DNA of 64,000 bases from Flavobacterium azizsancarii (GCF_027980145.1 NZ_JAMZNK010000014.1:61693-125692), one strand, 5' to 3'. Positions 9,392-19,186 are shown, counted from the first letter of the stretch. The notes: generated by a model not told the origin, from the sequence alone. Numbers and translations: made by a program.

Positions 9392-10279
9392 CTACTTGTT
9401 TTTTTTAGATGAGGCAGCTAATTCCTGTATACTAAAATCCGAAAACCGGATGGTTTCGTCTCTCATATTGGAGATATCTTTCAAACTGCGGTAAATTCCC
9501 CATTTAGGTCTTATAAAAGAATTTGCTGTATAGGCAGTTCCCGTTTTCGAAGTATAGGCAGAACGAATCGTTTGAATATCAGAATTGCTATACTCCAATA
9601 AAACAGCCCCGTCGCTCACTTTTTTTATAGTTATTGCATATGTTCCTTGCGGACCAACTGTAATAGTTTCTGTAGCTTCAACCCAGACGCCTTCAAAAAG
9701 AGACATATCTATAGCTTGATATTTTATCATTTCTGTGGCTTGGTCTTTTACATAAATGAGTTCTAATTTGCTTGAACCATTTGGCATTTTTCTCAAAGTT
9801 AGCGTAAACAAAGGATTGCCTTCATCGCCATCTACCGCTTTAATCTGATGAATATGAGTAAAAGCCGAAGTAGGTTTAAATCCCACAGGCACTTTAAAAC
9901 GCCATTTGTATTGTACCGTTTCGCCCCTTGTTCCCTTTAGATTATCAGGAGAAGGTTCGAAAGATTTTATTTCGACACGTTGCCTGTCCGTTTTGCCCTT
10001 TACGGGTTCATTGTCGGGAGGTGTGTTGCTCACATGAAGGTTAAATTCGAAAACGTATTTTTTTAGATCGTTATCGAAAACTTCCGTAATATGGCGTCCA
10101 AAACTTGGGTGAATAGCATCCGGAGCTTCTACGGCACCGTTTTTTGTTCCTGGTGCTAATGCATTTGTAATTAATTCGTAAGTTCCAACTCCATCAGGAC
10201 CGTCAGCATTTAGGGTTACTTGTGCGTTGCATGTAAAACTAGCCAATACAGCAATTCCGTAGAAGATGGTATTTTTCAT
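9392..10279 (-). CDS. Secreted jelly-roll polysaccharide lyase, PL20/PL28-like
   Basis: A 295-residue protein with a signal peptide (ending FTCNAQ). The three strands expected in the active groove of jelly-roll lyases (the PL7/PL13/PL18/PL20/PL28 fold) are all visible: RQRVEIK at 99-105, HIHQIK at 142-147 and RPKWGIYRS at 257-265. These parallel the RxEL, QIH and YxKxGxY motifs of PL7. The combination with DRQR and WGIYR is closest to my recollection of glucuronan lyases (PL20) and the related ulvan lyase family PL28, though I could not search. It would cleave glucuronate-containing chains by beta-elimination, giving 4,5-unsaturated ends for the GH88 in the same operon. The fold is fairly certain, the exact family less so. 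Confidence 0.72.
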   Translation of the reverse strand: MKNTIFYGIAVLASFTCNAQVTLNADGPDGVGTYELITNALAPGTKNGAVEAPDAIHPSFGRHITEVFDNDLKKYVFEFNLHVSNTPPDNEPVKGKTDRQRVEIKSFEPSPDNLKGTRGETVQYKWRFKVPVGFKPTSAFTHIHQIKAVDGDEGNPLFTLTLRKMPNGSSKLELIYVKDQATEMIKYQAIDMSLFEGVWVEATETITVGPQGTYAITIKKVSDGAVLLEYSNSDIQTIRSAYTSKTGTAYTANSFIRPKWGIYRSLKDISNMRDETIRFSDFSIQELAASSKKNK

Positions 10280-10319
10280 AATTTATAATCTTTATTATTT
10301 CGTAGATTTATTCTCATTT

Positions 10320-10448
10320 TTGTCCTTTCGACGAAGGAGACCCGAGTGATAGCGAATAGGTGAAGCAAATTACACTAGAAATTCCGCAAACTATGTCGCC
10401 AATCTTTGTAGAGTTACAAGTGTGATCCTTCGTTCCTCAGGATGACAA
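10320..10448. repeat. Intergenic repeat, family 1 (GTCATTTCGACGAAGG type), copy A
   Basis: About 130 bp bounded by imperfect inverted ends (TGTCCTTTCGACGAAGGA left; TCCTTCGTTCCTCAGGATGACA right). The internal text GGAGACCCGAGTGATAGCGAA is nearly identical to the copy at 23333-23455. It lies within the PUL operon between the GH2 (805 aa) and lyase genes. Other copies: 30644-30741 and 37070-37173; a fragment at 57299-57328. Confidence 0.7.
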
Positions 10449-10460
10449 GATTGTATATAA

Positions 10461-10562
10461 ATTTTGCGCCTTTGCGCGATTAATCCCATCCTAGCATAAA
10501 ATAATAAACCTTTGCGTTCCTTGCGTAAACCCTTGCGAACTTAGCGGTTAAACCGTTAAGCA
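10461..10562. repeat. Intergenic repeat, family 2 (TTTGCG/CCTTGCG type)
   Basis: Successive short units such as TTTGCGCCTTTGCGCGATTAA, CTTTGCGTTCCTTGCG and CCTTGCGAACTTAGCGGTTAA fill the remaining gap up to the GH2 stop. The same vocabulary recurs at 23286-23548, 46444-46588 and 48745-49008. Confidence 0.6.
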
Positions 10563-10564
10563 AA

Positions 10565-12982
10565 TCAATTCGCTATTTTCAAATACTCTCCTTTAAAACT
10601 CTGATTCAATGCTGTCATTTCAATTGGAATCCCGGGTCCGTCGGGAACTACTTCGATAGAAGCTTTACCGTTTGCCATTTTTATTGATTCGCTTCCCGTT
10701 GGAGTTCCCTGACTTTTCATGGTTTTTCCACCTTTTAAACATTGAAAATAAACACTTTCCTCATAATCTAAACAACGCAAATTATTATTATCAATTGCAA
10801 TTGCAGTTACTAAATAATTACCGTTTTTTAATTTTTCGGATGACAATTGTAAAGATGTTGCCGTGTCATTTTTATTAAAGCGATAATTCACTTTTATAGT
10901 ATCAGATACTTTTGTACCGTTTTTGGTTTCTCCAATAGCAATCAGGATATTTTCACCTTTTAAGAAATTAACATCCCAAGTTAAGCCATTTGCAGGATAT
11001 AAAGAAAGATTTCTTTGTTTTTGTCCCAACGATTTCCCCTGATGAAATAAAGTTACTTTGTCGCAATTACTGAAAACGCTCAATGTTCTTGGTGTATTTT
11101 CAGGTCCCTGACGTTCAGTCCAGGTATGTGATTCGATGTAAGTAAAAGGTTCATTGCTCCAATAACTTTTAAAAACATAATACGCATCTTTTGGATTCCC
11201 GTTACGATCTACAAGACCTTTTTGATTCATATACGGGATATCATCTTCAGGACGTAACGGTGTTGCAAAATCCTTAAATGCCCATTGTACATTACCCACG
11301 AACATTGGATCATTCTCGGATATATGCAAATGCCAGTCGAATAAATCAACAATATAATTCTCACTCCAATCGCCAATCTGAGCAATATTTGCCACTTTGG
11401 TTTGCACAATGGCTTCTTCCCAACCTTCGGCTTTTATGATGTTCTCGCCCGTAATCGGGTTTTCACTGTGACGTCCCACATGACTGTCTCCACCATATTC
11501 CGCATGAATAAAATGTTTGTATTCTTTTTTGTAAACGTCAATTGCTTTTTGGTAGTTTTTGTAACTTCCTGAATACCAACCTGACCAGATAGAAGGGGAG
11601 AAGACATCGACAATTTGTGAGCCTTCGTAATATTTTCTGATTGCCGTTTTTCGCGTTGGATCCATTTTATGGGCAATGTCGTTCAACTCAGTCAGGAAGA
11701 CATTTGTTTTTTCAGTATTGTCTCCATCAGGAAAATCAGGTAACCAATTCATTTCATTACCCAAAGACCAGATAATGATACTTGGATGATTGTAGTTTTG
11801 ATTGATGATTTCGGCCAGCATATTTTTGGTATTCGTTTGCCAGAGTTCACCACCAATGCCACCACGGCACCACGGCAATTCATCCCAAACCAGTAAACCC
11901 AATTCATCACAGGCTTTGTAGATTTCAGGATCTTGCGGATAATGCGCGAGACGCACAAAATTAGCGCCCATTTTTTTTATTGATTCCATATCGGCACGAT
12001 GTTGTGCATTGCTCATCGCAGCACCAACTCCGGCGTGTTCTTCATGACGATGTGTACCGCGAATCAGTAATCGTTTTCCATTCAGATAAAAAGGGCCATG
12101 GTCTTTGAATTCAAACCATCTGAAACCTACTTTTTCGTTTACGCTGTCTCTGATTTGGTTTTTCTCAGATAAAAAAGCGGTCACTTTGTATAAATTTGGA
12201 TTCTCAGTATCCCACAATTCAGGATTTTTAAGATTCTCAAATTTGATAGTGGTTGTTTTATCCAAAACCGGAACCGTTTTACTGGCAATCTTTTTTCCTT
12301 TTGGATTTTTAAGAACCACGGTTAACGATAAGGCCGCTGTATTATCAGGATTTACTGTTGAAGCTACAATATTTAAAGAAGCTTTTTTAGCCGAAACTTC
12401 AGGAGTTGTAATTTTTAGGTTCTCAATATGATTTTTGTATTTAGACATTAACCAGACATCGCGGGTTATTCCGCCATAAATAAAGAAATCACTTTTTTGA
12501 GATGGAATAACTTCAATGTCATAACTGTTATCCACGCGAACAAAAATGTCGTTACTTCCTTCTTTAATGAAATTCGTGATATCAATCGTAAAGCCAATGT
12601 AACCCCCAATATGTCCGCCGGCTTCTTTACCATTTACATATACTTTTGTGGTTACATTCGATCCCTCAAAGTACAAGTAATAACATTTGTTCTGATCTAT
12701 TGGAGCGATGTTCAGCTTTTTTTGATACCAGCTTGCATCACGTCTGTAACCCGGATTGAGATCTGTTGCATCTTCCGCATTCCAGGTGTGTGGTAAATTT
12801 AATGGAGTCCAATTGGTAGCTTTTTGCGCTTCGCCAAGATTTGGTGTATGATTTTCCAGATACAGCCAATTTTCATTGATATTCATTTTTGTCTGAGCAA
12901 AACTGCTGCTCAGACAAATTTGAAAAAAAACAAAAAGAGCAAAAATAGAAAATGTAGTATTGTGGTACGGTCGATTCTTCAT
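10565..12982 (-). CDS. Exported GH2 beta-galactosidase-type glycosidase
   Basis: An 805-residue protein with a signal peptide ending near SSSFAQ. GH2 N-terminal jelly roll (about 35-195; FIYGGITRDVWL ends it), Ig-like domain (about 195-295), TIM barrel (about 300-600) and a further C-terminal domain (about 640-800) of the LacZ-like DUF4982/BIg type. The acid/base Glu is in WSLGNEMNW (about residue 408) and the nucleophile Glu in HAEYGGDSH (about 498). This long architecture is typical of PUL beta-galactosidases, but several such proteins act on glucuronides or other sugars. It sits between the GH88 and lyase genes in the same orientation. Exported, probably periplasmic. Confidence 0.85.
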   Translation of the reverse strand: MKNRPYHNTTFSIFALFVFFQICLSSSFAQTKMNINENWLYLENHTPNLGEAQKATNWTPLNLPHTWNAEDATDLNPGYRRDASWYQKKLNIAPIDQNKCYYLYFEGSNVTTKVYVNGKEAGGHIGGYIGFTIDITNFIKEGSNDIFVRVDNSYDIEVIPSQKSDFFIYGGITRDVWLMSKYKNHIENLKITTPEVSAKKASLNIVASTVNPDNTAALSLTVVLKNPKGKKIASKTVPVLDKTTTIKFENLKNPELWDTENPNLYKVTAFLSEKNQIRDSVNEKVGFRWFEFKDHGPFYLNGKRLLIRGTHRHEEHAGVGAAMSNAQHRADMESIKKMGANFVRLAHYPQDPEIYKACDELGLLVWDELPWCRGGIGGELWQTNTKNMLAEIINQNYNHPSIIIWSLGNEMNWLPDFPDGDNTEKTNVFLTELNDIAHKMDPTRKTAIRKYYEGSQIVDVFSPSIWSGWYSGSYKNYQKAIDVYKKEYKHFIHAEYGGDSHVGRHSENPITGENIIKAEGWEEAIVQTKVANIAQIGDWSENYIVDLFDWHLHISENDPMFVGNVQWAFKDFATPLRPEDDIPYMNQKGLVDRNGNPKDAYYVFKSYWSNEPFTYIESHTWTERQGPENTPRTLSVFSNCDKVTLFHQGKSLGQKQRNLSLYPANGLTWDVNFLKGENILIAIGETKNGTKVSDTIKVNYRFNKNDTATSLQLSSEKLKNGNYLVTAIAIDNNNLRCLDYEESVYFQCLKGGKTMKSQGTPTGSESIKMANGKASIEVVPDGPGIPIEMTALNQSFKGEYLKIAN

Positions 12983-13078
12983 AGATTATTTTTTTTAAGG
13001 TTCAAAGTGGCAAAGGCTCAATGGTTTAAAGGCTGAAAACCTTTGTCGCTCTGTAACTCTGTACTTTTGGACCTCATT

Positions 13079-14257
13079 TTATTTTCTTCTTAATAATGCT
13101 TCCAGAAAATAATAGTCGGCATAGATTATAGGTTCGTCGATTTCATCGTGTTTTGGCCAGTTTCCTGTACTATGGTCGAATATAAAAGGCGCGTTTATTT
13201 TTGGGTCTAAAATGTATTTATCTGATTCTAAAGTCGCGATTACTTTATCTGCATAAGCCAGATACGTTTTGTTTTTAGTGTAACCGTACAATTCATACAA
13301 AGCAGAAGCCATAACGGTTGCAGCAGATACATCACGTGCCGAATTTGGAATAGCAGGATCTCTAAAATCCCAATATGGAATTCCGTCTTCTGGCAAATTT
13401 TTGTCTGTTATAAAAAATTGTGCAGTAGCCTCAGCTTGTTTCAAATACGCCGGATCTTTGGTATATCTGTAAGACATTGTAAATCCGTAAACTGCCCAAC
13501 CCTGACCACGCGCCCAAACCGAATCATCATTGTATCCCTGAAGCGTAGTTTTCTTTCTCACGGCTCCGGTTTTAGGATCGTAATCGATCACATGATAGCA
13601 GCTGTTATCTTCTCTAAATTGATTTTTCAAAGTGGTGTTGGCGTGCTGAATCGCAATATCCTGATACTTTTTATTACCGGATAGTTTTGTTGCTTCAAAA
13701 AGCAATTCGAGATTCATCATGTTATCAATAATTACAGGATAATCCCAAATGTCTTTGTTGAAATCCCAAGAACGGATTGCACCAACTTTTGCATCAAAAC
13801 GAGTACATAAAGTCTCAGCACCTTTGGTGATAACGTCTTTGTATTCTTGTTTGTTTTCTACTTTTAAAGCTTCGCCATAACTGCAATATACTTTGAACCC
13901 TACGTCATGAGAATTTTTGTTTGCGCTTTCTTTTTTGCTGAAAGGAGTCCATTTTTCAGCTTGCTTTTTATATTCCGCATTACCTGTTAGTCGGTACAAT
14001 TGCCAAAGATTTCCGGCAAAGAATCCGCTGGTCCAGTCTCTTGAAGGAACTTTTTTGATATCATTTGTTTTGATGGTCATACTTCTTGGCATCGACATCG
14101 AATCTACCGGATAATCGAGTAACATTTTGTATCGGGCTTCCAGAAGATCTTGTGCTGTTGCAGATGTATTTTTTGTTGTAGAATTAATCCCGGATTTGCA
14201 CGCTGTTGCCAGCAGTGCAAACCCAAGAATTAAAGCAAAAAAACTAACTTTATTCAT
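13079..14257 (-). CDS. GH88 unsaturated glucuronyl hydrolase, lipoprotein
   Basis: A 392-residue protein with a lipoprotein signal (LLATACKSG, Cys about residue 20) and an (alpha/alpha)6 barrel. It hydrolyses the 4,5-unsaturated uronate that lyases leave at the non-reducing end. Family markers: SRDWTSGFFAGNLW, SHDVGF and IDNMMNLELLF, whose two Asp residues match the catalytic pair of characterised unsaturated glucuronyl hydrolases, and NDDSVWARGQGW. Length is normal. The operon position with the jelly-roll lyase strongly suggests sequential action. The gene is separated from susD by a 179-base gap containing a long perfect inverted repeat. Confidence 0.92.
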   Translation of the reverse strand: MNKVSFFALILGFALLATACKSGINSTTKNTSATAQDLLEARYKMLLDYPVDSMSMPRSMTIKTNDIKKVPSRDWTSGFFAGNLWQLYRLTGNAEYKKQAEKWTPFSKKESANKNSHDVGFKVYCSYGEALKVENKQEYKDVITKGAETLCTRFDAKVGAIRSWDFNKDIWDYPVIIDNMMNLELLFEATKLSGNKKYQDIAIQHANTTLKNQFREDNSCYHVIDYDPKTGAVRKKTTLQGYNDDSVWARGQGWAVYGFTMSYRYTKDPAYLKQAEATAQFFITDKNLPEDGIPYWDFRDPAIPNSARDVSAATVMASALYELYGYTKNKTYLAYADKVIATLESDKYILDPKINAPFIFDHSTGNWPKHDEIDEPIIYADYYFLEALLRRK

Positions 14258-14273
14258 ACTTATTAATTGTTTT

Positions 14274-14433
14274 AATTAAAAATTGAGAATTAAAAATTGA
14301 CAATTCTTTTGTGATTTCTTCTCCATCAAGATGATAAAAAATGTGGATAAAATGGCATTAAAAATTAAACACATAGTGATTAGAATAATTACGATTTCAT
14401 TTTTTTTTAATTTTTAATTCTCAATTTTTAATT
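14274..14433. repeat. 25-bp perfect inverted repeat around a 110-bp centre
   Basis: Left arm 14274-14298 and right arm 14409-14433 are exact reverse complements over 25 bases (core TTGAGAATTAAAAATT). The element fills the gap between susD and GH88 inside the operon, so its RNA could form a long stem after susD. This could attenuate downstream expression or protect the susCD message. Confidence 0.75.
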
Positions 14434-14436
14434 TAT

Positions 14437-15954
14437 TTAATATCCAGGGTTGTTCGGTTTTAAATTAGGATTGATCGCTAACTCAGTTCCCGGTAATGGG
14501 AATAAATAATCTTTTTCAGGATTAAAATTAGCGTGCGGCTCAAAACCATTCGGACCAAAAACCTCAGGACCGTTTTTCAATCTTTTGATATCGTACCATC
14601 TCACATATTCGAAAGCCAATTCTAATCTTCTTTCATCAATAACCATTTTTTTGAAATCAGCCTGAGATAATCCCGGTGTTACATTTGCAGGAAAAGAAAC
14701 CAGTTTTCCGGCTTTGTTTCTGGCTCTTGCACGTACTCGGTTTACATAACTGTCAGCTTCTGTAGTTCCCGGAGTAATTTCGTTTAAGGCCTCAGCAGCA
14801 GTTAGCAGAACTTCGGCAAAACGCATGGTAATATAGTTGTGTTGAGAAGTTCTTCCGTTGGCACCTGCTTTTCCCGGAAAACGGAAATACTTTGCAATAT
14901 GCGGACGTGGCGCTTTCTCGTTATCACTTGACGGGAAAATTTGTAAAGCTCCTCCGGGACCGGTTTTCTTTCTGATGATAGTATCAAAGCTTACCGCCCT
15001 TCTGTAATCTCTTTTGTCCCAGTCGTTAAATACTTTTAAAGAAGGAACAGCAACCGAAAATCCTTGTCCGTAACTGTAACTGTCATCTTTTAGGGAACCT
15101 GTAAAGAATGCCGTATAATCCTGACCGTAATTTCCTGAAACTAAATTGTTAAAGTCAATTGTAAACAAAGGTTCTTTGAGAGTCGACGCTTTTGTTGCAT
15201 TGAACAAATCCTGAAAATCAGCATCTAAACCTAAGCCAAATTTGGCTTCGTTTGTAATAACAAATTTAGATTCTTCATACGCTTTTTGGTAATTTCCTAA
15301 TGTCAGATAAACAGATGCCAAATAACCTGCCGCGGTACCTTTTCCGGGAACAGCTTTTACTTTAGGTTTATCCTCGAGCCATTGTTTTGCAAATTCTAAA
15401 TCGGCAATGATTTTAGGATATATCTCTGCTTCTTTGGTTCTGCTTAATTTATCGACCTGAGAAACTTCGTTTACGGCGAAATCAATGTAGGGAACATCGC
15501 CAAAAATACGTACCAAATGATAGTATGTAAAAGCTCTCGTAAAATAAGCCTGAGCTACAATTGCATTAATTTTTGCAGGATCTCCCGGAGTTTTTTTAGC
15601 ACCGGCTATTGCCTGATTTGCAGCTGCAATAATGATATACGATTGTGGCCAGAAGTTGGCAACAAGTGCATTGGTATCGTTCATATTCATATCGTTTACA
15701 TCGATACGTGCAGCCTGAGTAGTTCTGTCGCCAATATCTGCCATGTCATCACGCAGCATTAGAGCGATTGTAAATTCTCTTCCCCAATAATTATTGTGGG
15801 CGATGTTGGCAAAACTTCCGTTTACAGCGGCCTGTAAGTCATCAGTATTTTTGAAGAAGTTTTCAGGACGAATAATTCCCACCGGATGTTCTTCTAAATC
15901 TGAACATCCAAAAGCGAATATTCCCAAGAAAAGAAAAGCTATATATTTTTTCAT
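14437..15954 (-). CDS. SusD/RagB family outer-membrane glycan-binding lipoprotein
   Basis: A 505-residue lipoprotein (signal MKKYIAFLFLGIFAFGCSD, Cys about residue 17). The SusD alpha-helical TPR core is evident: AAVNGSFANIAHN near the start, AQAYFTRAFTYYHLVRIFGDVPY (about 137-159), VYLTLGNYQKAYEE and the C-terminal IDERRLELAFEYVRWYDIKRL with a final NPNLKPNNPGY. It captures oligosaccharides as the lid of the SusC transporter encoded 16 bases upstream. Bound glycan is not readable, but the operon points to uronate-containing oligomers. Confidence 0.95.
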   Translation of the reverse strand: MKKYIAFLFLGIFAFGCSDLEEHPVGIIRPENFFKNTDDLQAAVNGSFANIAHNNYWGREFTIALMLRDDMADIGDRTTQAARIDVNDMNMNDTNALVANFWPQSYIIIAAANQAIAGAKKTPGDPAKINAIVAQAYFTRAFTYYHLVRIFGDVPYIDFAVNEVSQVDKLSRTKEAEIYPKIIADLEFAKQWLEDKPKVKAVPGKGTAAGYLASVYLTLGNYQKAYEESKFVITNEAKFGLGLDADFQDLFNATKASTLKEPLFTIDFNNLVSGNYGQDYTAFFTGSLKDDSYSYGQGFSVAVPSLKVFNDWDKRDYRRAVSFDTIIRKKTGPGGALQIFPSSDNEKAPRPHIAKYFRFPGKAGANGRTSQHNYITMRFAEVLLTAAEALNEITPGTTEADSYVNRVRARARNKAGKLVSFPANVTPGLSQADFKKMVIDERRLELAFEYVRWYDIKRLKNGPEVFGPNGFEPHANFNPEKDYLFPLPGTELAINPNLKPNNPGY

Positions 15955-15970
15955 AACGTTATTTTTTAAA

Positions 15971-18900
15971 CTAGAATTTTAAATTAAAACCAAAAGTGAA
16001 AGTTCTTACATTCGGGTAACTTCCATAATCCAATCCTAAATTGGTATTACTTCTGGAATTAGTATCATTTAAGTAATTTACCTCAGGATCAGAACCCGGA
16101 TATTTGGTAATGGTCCATATGTTTTGTGCACTGATGTAGAAACGAACTTTACTTAATCCCATTTTTGAAACCACTTTGTCGTCTAAGCTATATCCGATAG
16201 AAACGTTTTTTAAACGGATGTAACTTGCATCATAAACAAATCTTGAGGTAACTCTTTTGGTTCTTGCTGCATTTATAGGCACGTTTGTATCTGTGTGAGT
16301 TGGTGTCCACGAATCCAGTACTTCTGTAGTGGCATTATTATTTCCTGAAGCCAGTTCCATTAAAGTATAATTTAAAATTTGGTTGCCTTCTGAACCTTGA
16401 AAGAAGATATTGACGTCGATGTTTTTATAAGTGAAATCATTATTCAATCCAAAAATGAAATCAGGATTTGGATTTCCGATAATTGTTTTATCGTTTGAAT
16501 CTAATTTTCCATCACCATTTACATCTTTGAATTTTTCTCCTCCGGCTATGGTTTCAAAATTCCCCGGAAGAACTGTTTCTCCCTGCTGAATCACACCATC
16601 ATACACAAACCCGAAGAATGATCCAACTGGTTGTCCTACTCTTAAAATTTGAGAATCTGTAGCAAGGAAATGACCAGGTGTAGAGTTGATTAAAAGATCT
16701 TTGTTATCTGCCAATTTCAATATTTTGTTCTTGTTCGAAGAAATATTAAAACTCGTTGACCATGTAAAATCTGCCCCAATAAAGTTCTTGGTATTAATAC
16801 CCAATTCCCAACCTTTGTTTTCTAATTCTCCAACATTTTGAAGCTGAGAAGCAATTCCTGAAACTCCCGGTAAAGGTCTGTTGAACAAAAGATCTTTGGT
16901 AATTGTTTTATAATAATCAGCTGTAAGGCTGATTCTGTTATCAAATAATCCTAAATCAATTCCGTAATCTTGCTGATAGGATGTTTCCCATTTCAAATTC
17001 GGATTGTTTATAGCAGTCAGTTGCACTGCATTTACAATAACGTCACCACTTACATCATACACTTCAGCAAATTTAGAAAGCGTAGAGTAGGCATCAATAG
17101 ACGGATTTCCTGTTGCACCATAACTCGCTCTTAGTTTAAGATTAGAAACTGTTTTATTGTCTTTTAAGAAGTTTTCTTTGCTAATATTCCATCCAATTGC
17201 TCCGGAAGGAAAGGTTCCATATTTGTAGTTTTCACTAAAGCTAGAAGAACCATCACGACGCGCTGTAAATGTAAACAGGTATTTATCATCATAATCAAAA
17301 TTCAACCTTCCAAAAGCAGAAATCAATTCTGTTTCAGACAAACTTGATTCCGGTTTCAGGTAAACCGTTCCGGCGCCTAAATTATGATAGGAATTACTAT
17401 TTGTCAAAAATCCTCTTGAAGCAGCATAAGCACGCTCGTTTTTATTTTTTTGATAAGAGTACCCTCCAAGAACCGTAAGGATTCCCTTGTTGATAATTTC
17501 ACGTTTAAACGTCAAATAATTTTCTGTAAGGAAAGAGGAAAATCTGGTATTGTTTATAGAAGCTTCTCCTTTGATATTTTTTCCTGCTATCAAAGTGGAC
17601 GGAATATATCTTCCGGTTTGCGAATTATTATCGGTTAAACCTAAAGTAGTTTTAAAATTTAAGTCTTTAGTAATTTGATACGATGCAAAGAAATTACTTC
17701 TGTTTACGATTGAAATCGTTTCAAGAATATTTTCCATCGCCGTTGCATACGGGTTGTCAATATCATCACCAATTGGGGCTGTTGTAGTATAACTTCCGTC
17801 TGCATTATAAATTCCTTTGTCCGGCATAAATCGGTATGCTGATGCAATTACACCTGCAGCACCTGTTCCTCCGGCACCAGTCTGGCTGATAATCCCTTCT
17901 TTGTTTTGTTTGCTTTGAAATAAATTCAGTCCTACTTTAAACTTATCCGTTAAATCAGCTTCAAGGTTACTGACAATCGTATACTTATCGATACCGGAAT
18001 TGATTACAACACCGTTTTGATTGAAATAGTTTCCGGAAACATAGTACCTGATTTTATCAGAACCTCCTGAGAATGATAATTGTGTGTTCGAAATCATTCC
18101 TTCGCGATAAATTACATCTTGCCAGTCTGTGTTAGCACCACCATCTGTATGTGTTGTAAAACTTTTTCTATAGGCTACAAATTGTTCCCCGTTTAATAAG
18201 TCTAATTTGTTGTTTACAGATTGTACTGAGGTTGAATTACTGAATTCAATGACCGGTTTTCCTGGTTTACCTTTTTTGGTCGTCACCATAATAACCCCGT
18301 TCGATCCTCTGGATCCGTAAATTGCCGTTGCTGATGCATCTTTTAGAACCTCGATAGAAGCAATATCACTTGGTTGCGGCATTGCTACTCCTGCAAAACC
18401 GTCAACAACAATAAGAGCGTCTCCGCTTGCGTTAATGGATGTTCCGCCACGAACCCTGATTTTTACAGGAGCTCCCGGTTCGCCACCATTATTTGATTGT
18501 ACTGAAACACCCGCTGCACGACCTTGTAAAGCCTGCTCAGCACTTAATGTTGGGTATGCCGTTAATTCTTTTGCCGTTACAGAAGATACTGAACCGGTTA
18601 TATCGCTCTTTTTACGGGTTCCGTAACCTACAACAATTACTTCGTCAAGATTTTTGGTATCCGGTTTTAAACTGACATTGACTACGGTTTTATTTCCCAA
18701 CGGAATTTCAACTGTTTGAAATCCTACATAATTAAATACCAGGACAGCGTTTTTCTCTGAAACGATGACACTGTAGTTTCCATCCATATCCGCAGATCCT
18801 CCAACAGAAGTTCCTTTGATATAAACATTGGCACCAGGAAGTCCCATTAAGTCTTCGCTGGAAGTTACTTTTCCGGTGACTTTTCTCTCCTGTGCATTTA

Positions 18901-18973
18901 CAACAATATTTACCAGTAAAAAAGCTACCAGCAAACACCATTTAAGCGATTTGAAATTTTGGTTTGTGAACAT
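15971..18973 (-). CDS. SusC/RagA family TonB-dependent outer-membrane transporter
   Basis: A 1000-residue protein with a signal peptide (ending VNIVVNAQ). A CarboxypepD_reg-like domain (about 30-110) carries LPGANVYIKGTSVGG. The SusC signature DEVIVVGYGTRKKSD follows, then the plug domain (about 120-230; IEVLKDASATAIYGSRGSNGV) and a 22-strand barrel ending in FGFNLKF. It lacks the N-terminal STN domain, consistent with regulation by the adjacent hybrid two-component system rather than a sigma/anti-sigma pair. It imports oligosaccharides with SusD. Confidence 0.95.
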   Translation of the reverse strand: MFTNQNFKSLKWCLLVAFLLVNIVVNAQERKVTGKVTSSEDLMGLPGANVYIKGTSVGGSADMDGNYSVIVSEKNAVLVFNYVGFQTVEIPLGNKTVVNVSLKPDTKNLDEVIVVGYGTRKKSDITGSVSSVTAKELTAYPTLSAEQALQGRAAGVSVQSNNGGEPGAPVKIRVRGGTSINASGDALIVVDGFAGVAMPQPSDIASIEVLKDASATAIYGSRGSNGVIMVTTKKGKPGKPVIEFSNSTSVQSVNNKLDLLNGEQFVAYRKSFTTHTDGGANTDWQDVIYREGMISNTQLSFSGGSDKIRYYVSGNYFNQNGVVINSGIDKYTIVSNLEADLTDKFKVGLNLFQSKQNKEGIISQTGAGGTGAAGVIASAYRFMPDKGIYNADGSYTTTAPIGDDIDNPYATAMENILETISIVNRSNFFASYQITKDLNFKTTLGLTDNNSQTGRYIPSTLIAGKNIKGEASINNTRFSSFLTENYLTFKREIINKGILTVLGGYSYQKNKNERAYAASRGFLTNSNSYHNLGAGTVYLKPESSLSETELISAFGRLNFDYDDKYLFTFTARRDGSSSFSENYKYGTFPSGAIGWNISKENFLKDNKTVSNLKLRASYGATGNPSIDAYSTLSKFAEVYDVSGDVIVNAVQLTAINNPNLKWETSYQQDYGIDLGLFDNRISLTADYYKTITKDLLFNRPLPGVSGIASQLQNVGELENKGWELGINTKNFIGADFTWSTSFNISSNKNKILKLADNKDLLINSTPGHFLATDSQILRVGQPVGSFFGFVYDGVIQQGETVLPGNFETIAGGEKFKDVNGDGKLDSNDKTIIGNPNPDFIFGLNNDFTYKNIDVNIFFQGSEGNQILNYTLMELASGNNNATTEVLDSWTPTHTDTNVPINAARTKRVTSRFVYDASYIRLKNVSIGYSLDDKVVSKMGLSKVRFYISAQNIWTITKYPGSDPEVNYLNDTNSRSNTNLGLDYGSYPNVRTFTFGFNLKF

Positions 18974-19093
18974 TCATTTTGGTTTTAGGTTAATGTTAGA
19001 TAAAATAAAAAATCAATAAACTCATTCCTATTATGATTATTACAAATAGAATTTGCAGTAATATGAATTTGGTTTTTTTGACTTTCATAATGG

Positions 19094-19128
19094 CAAATGT
19101 AACAGTCGCAAACGATATAGAAATACAA
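19094..19128 (-). promoter_or_regulatory. Possible susC promoter
   Basis: On the minus strand TACATTTG (complement of 19094-19101) matches the Flavobacterium/Bacteroides -7 motif TAnnTTTG. A TTG (complement of 19126-19128) lies 24 bases upstream, slightly longer than the usual 17-23. It is 121 bases before the susC start and touches the terminator of the regulator gene. Confidence 0.35.
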
Positions 19129-19162
19129 AAAAGGGTATCTAAAAATACAGATACCCTTTTTT
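19127..19162 (-). terminator. Terminator of the hybrid two-component gene
   Basis: GGGTATCT / AGATACCC stem with 8-nt loop, flanked by A6 on the left and T6 on the right, so it can work in both directions. It lies 25 bases after the stop of the regulator (19187) on the minus strand. Confidence 0.85.
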
Positions 19163-19186
19163 AATCCCTTTAAAATAACGAATTTC

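Noticed and set aside
10320..10562. Small non-coding RNA gene between the GH2 and lyase genes
   Set aside because: The sequence is explained by repeat families 1 and 2 present in several other gaps; nothing specific to an RNA gene.
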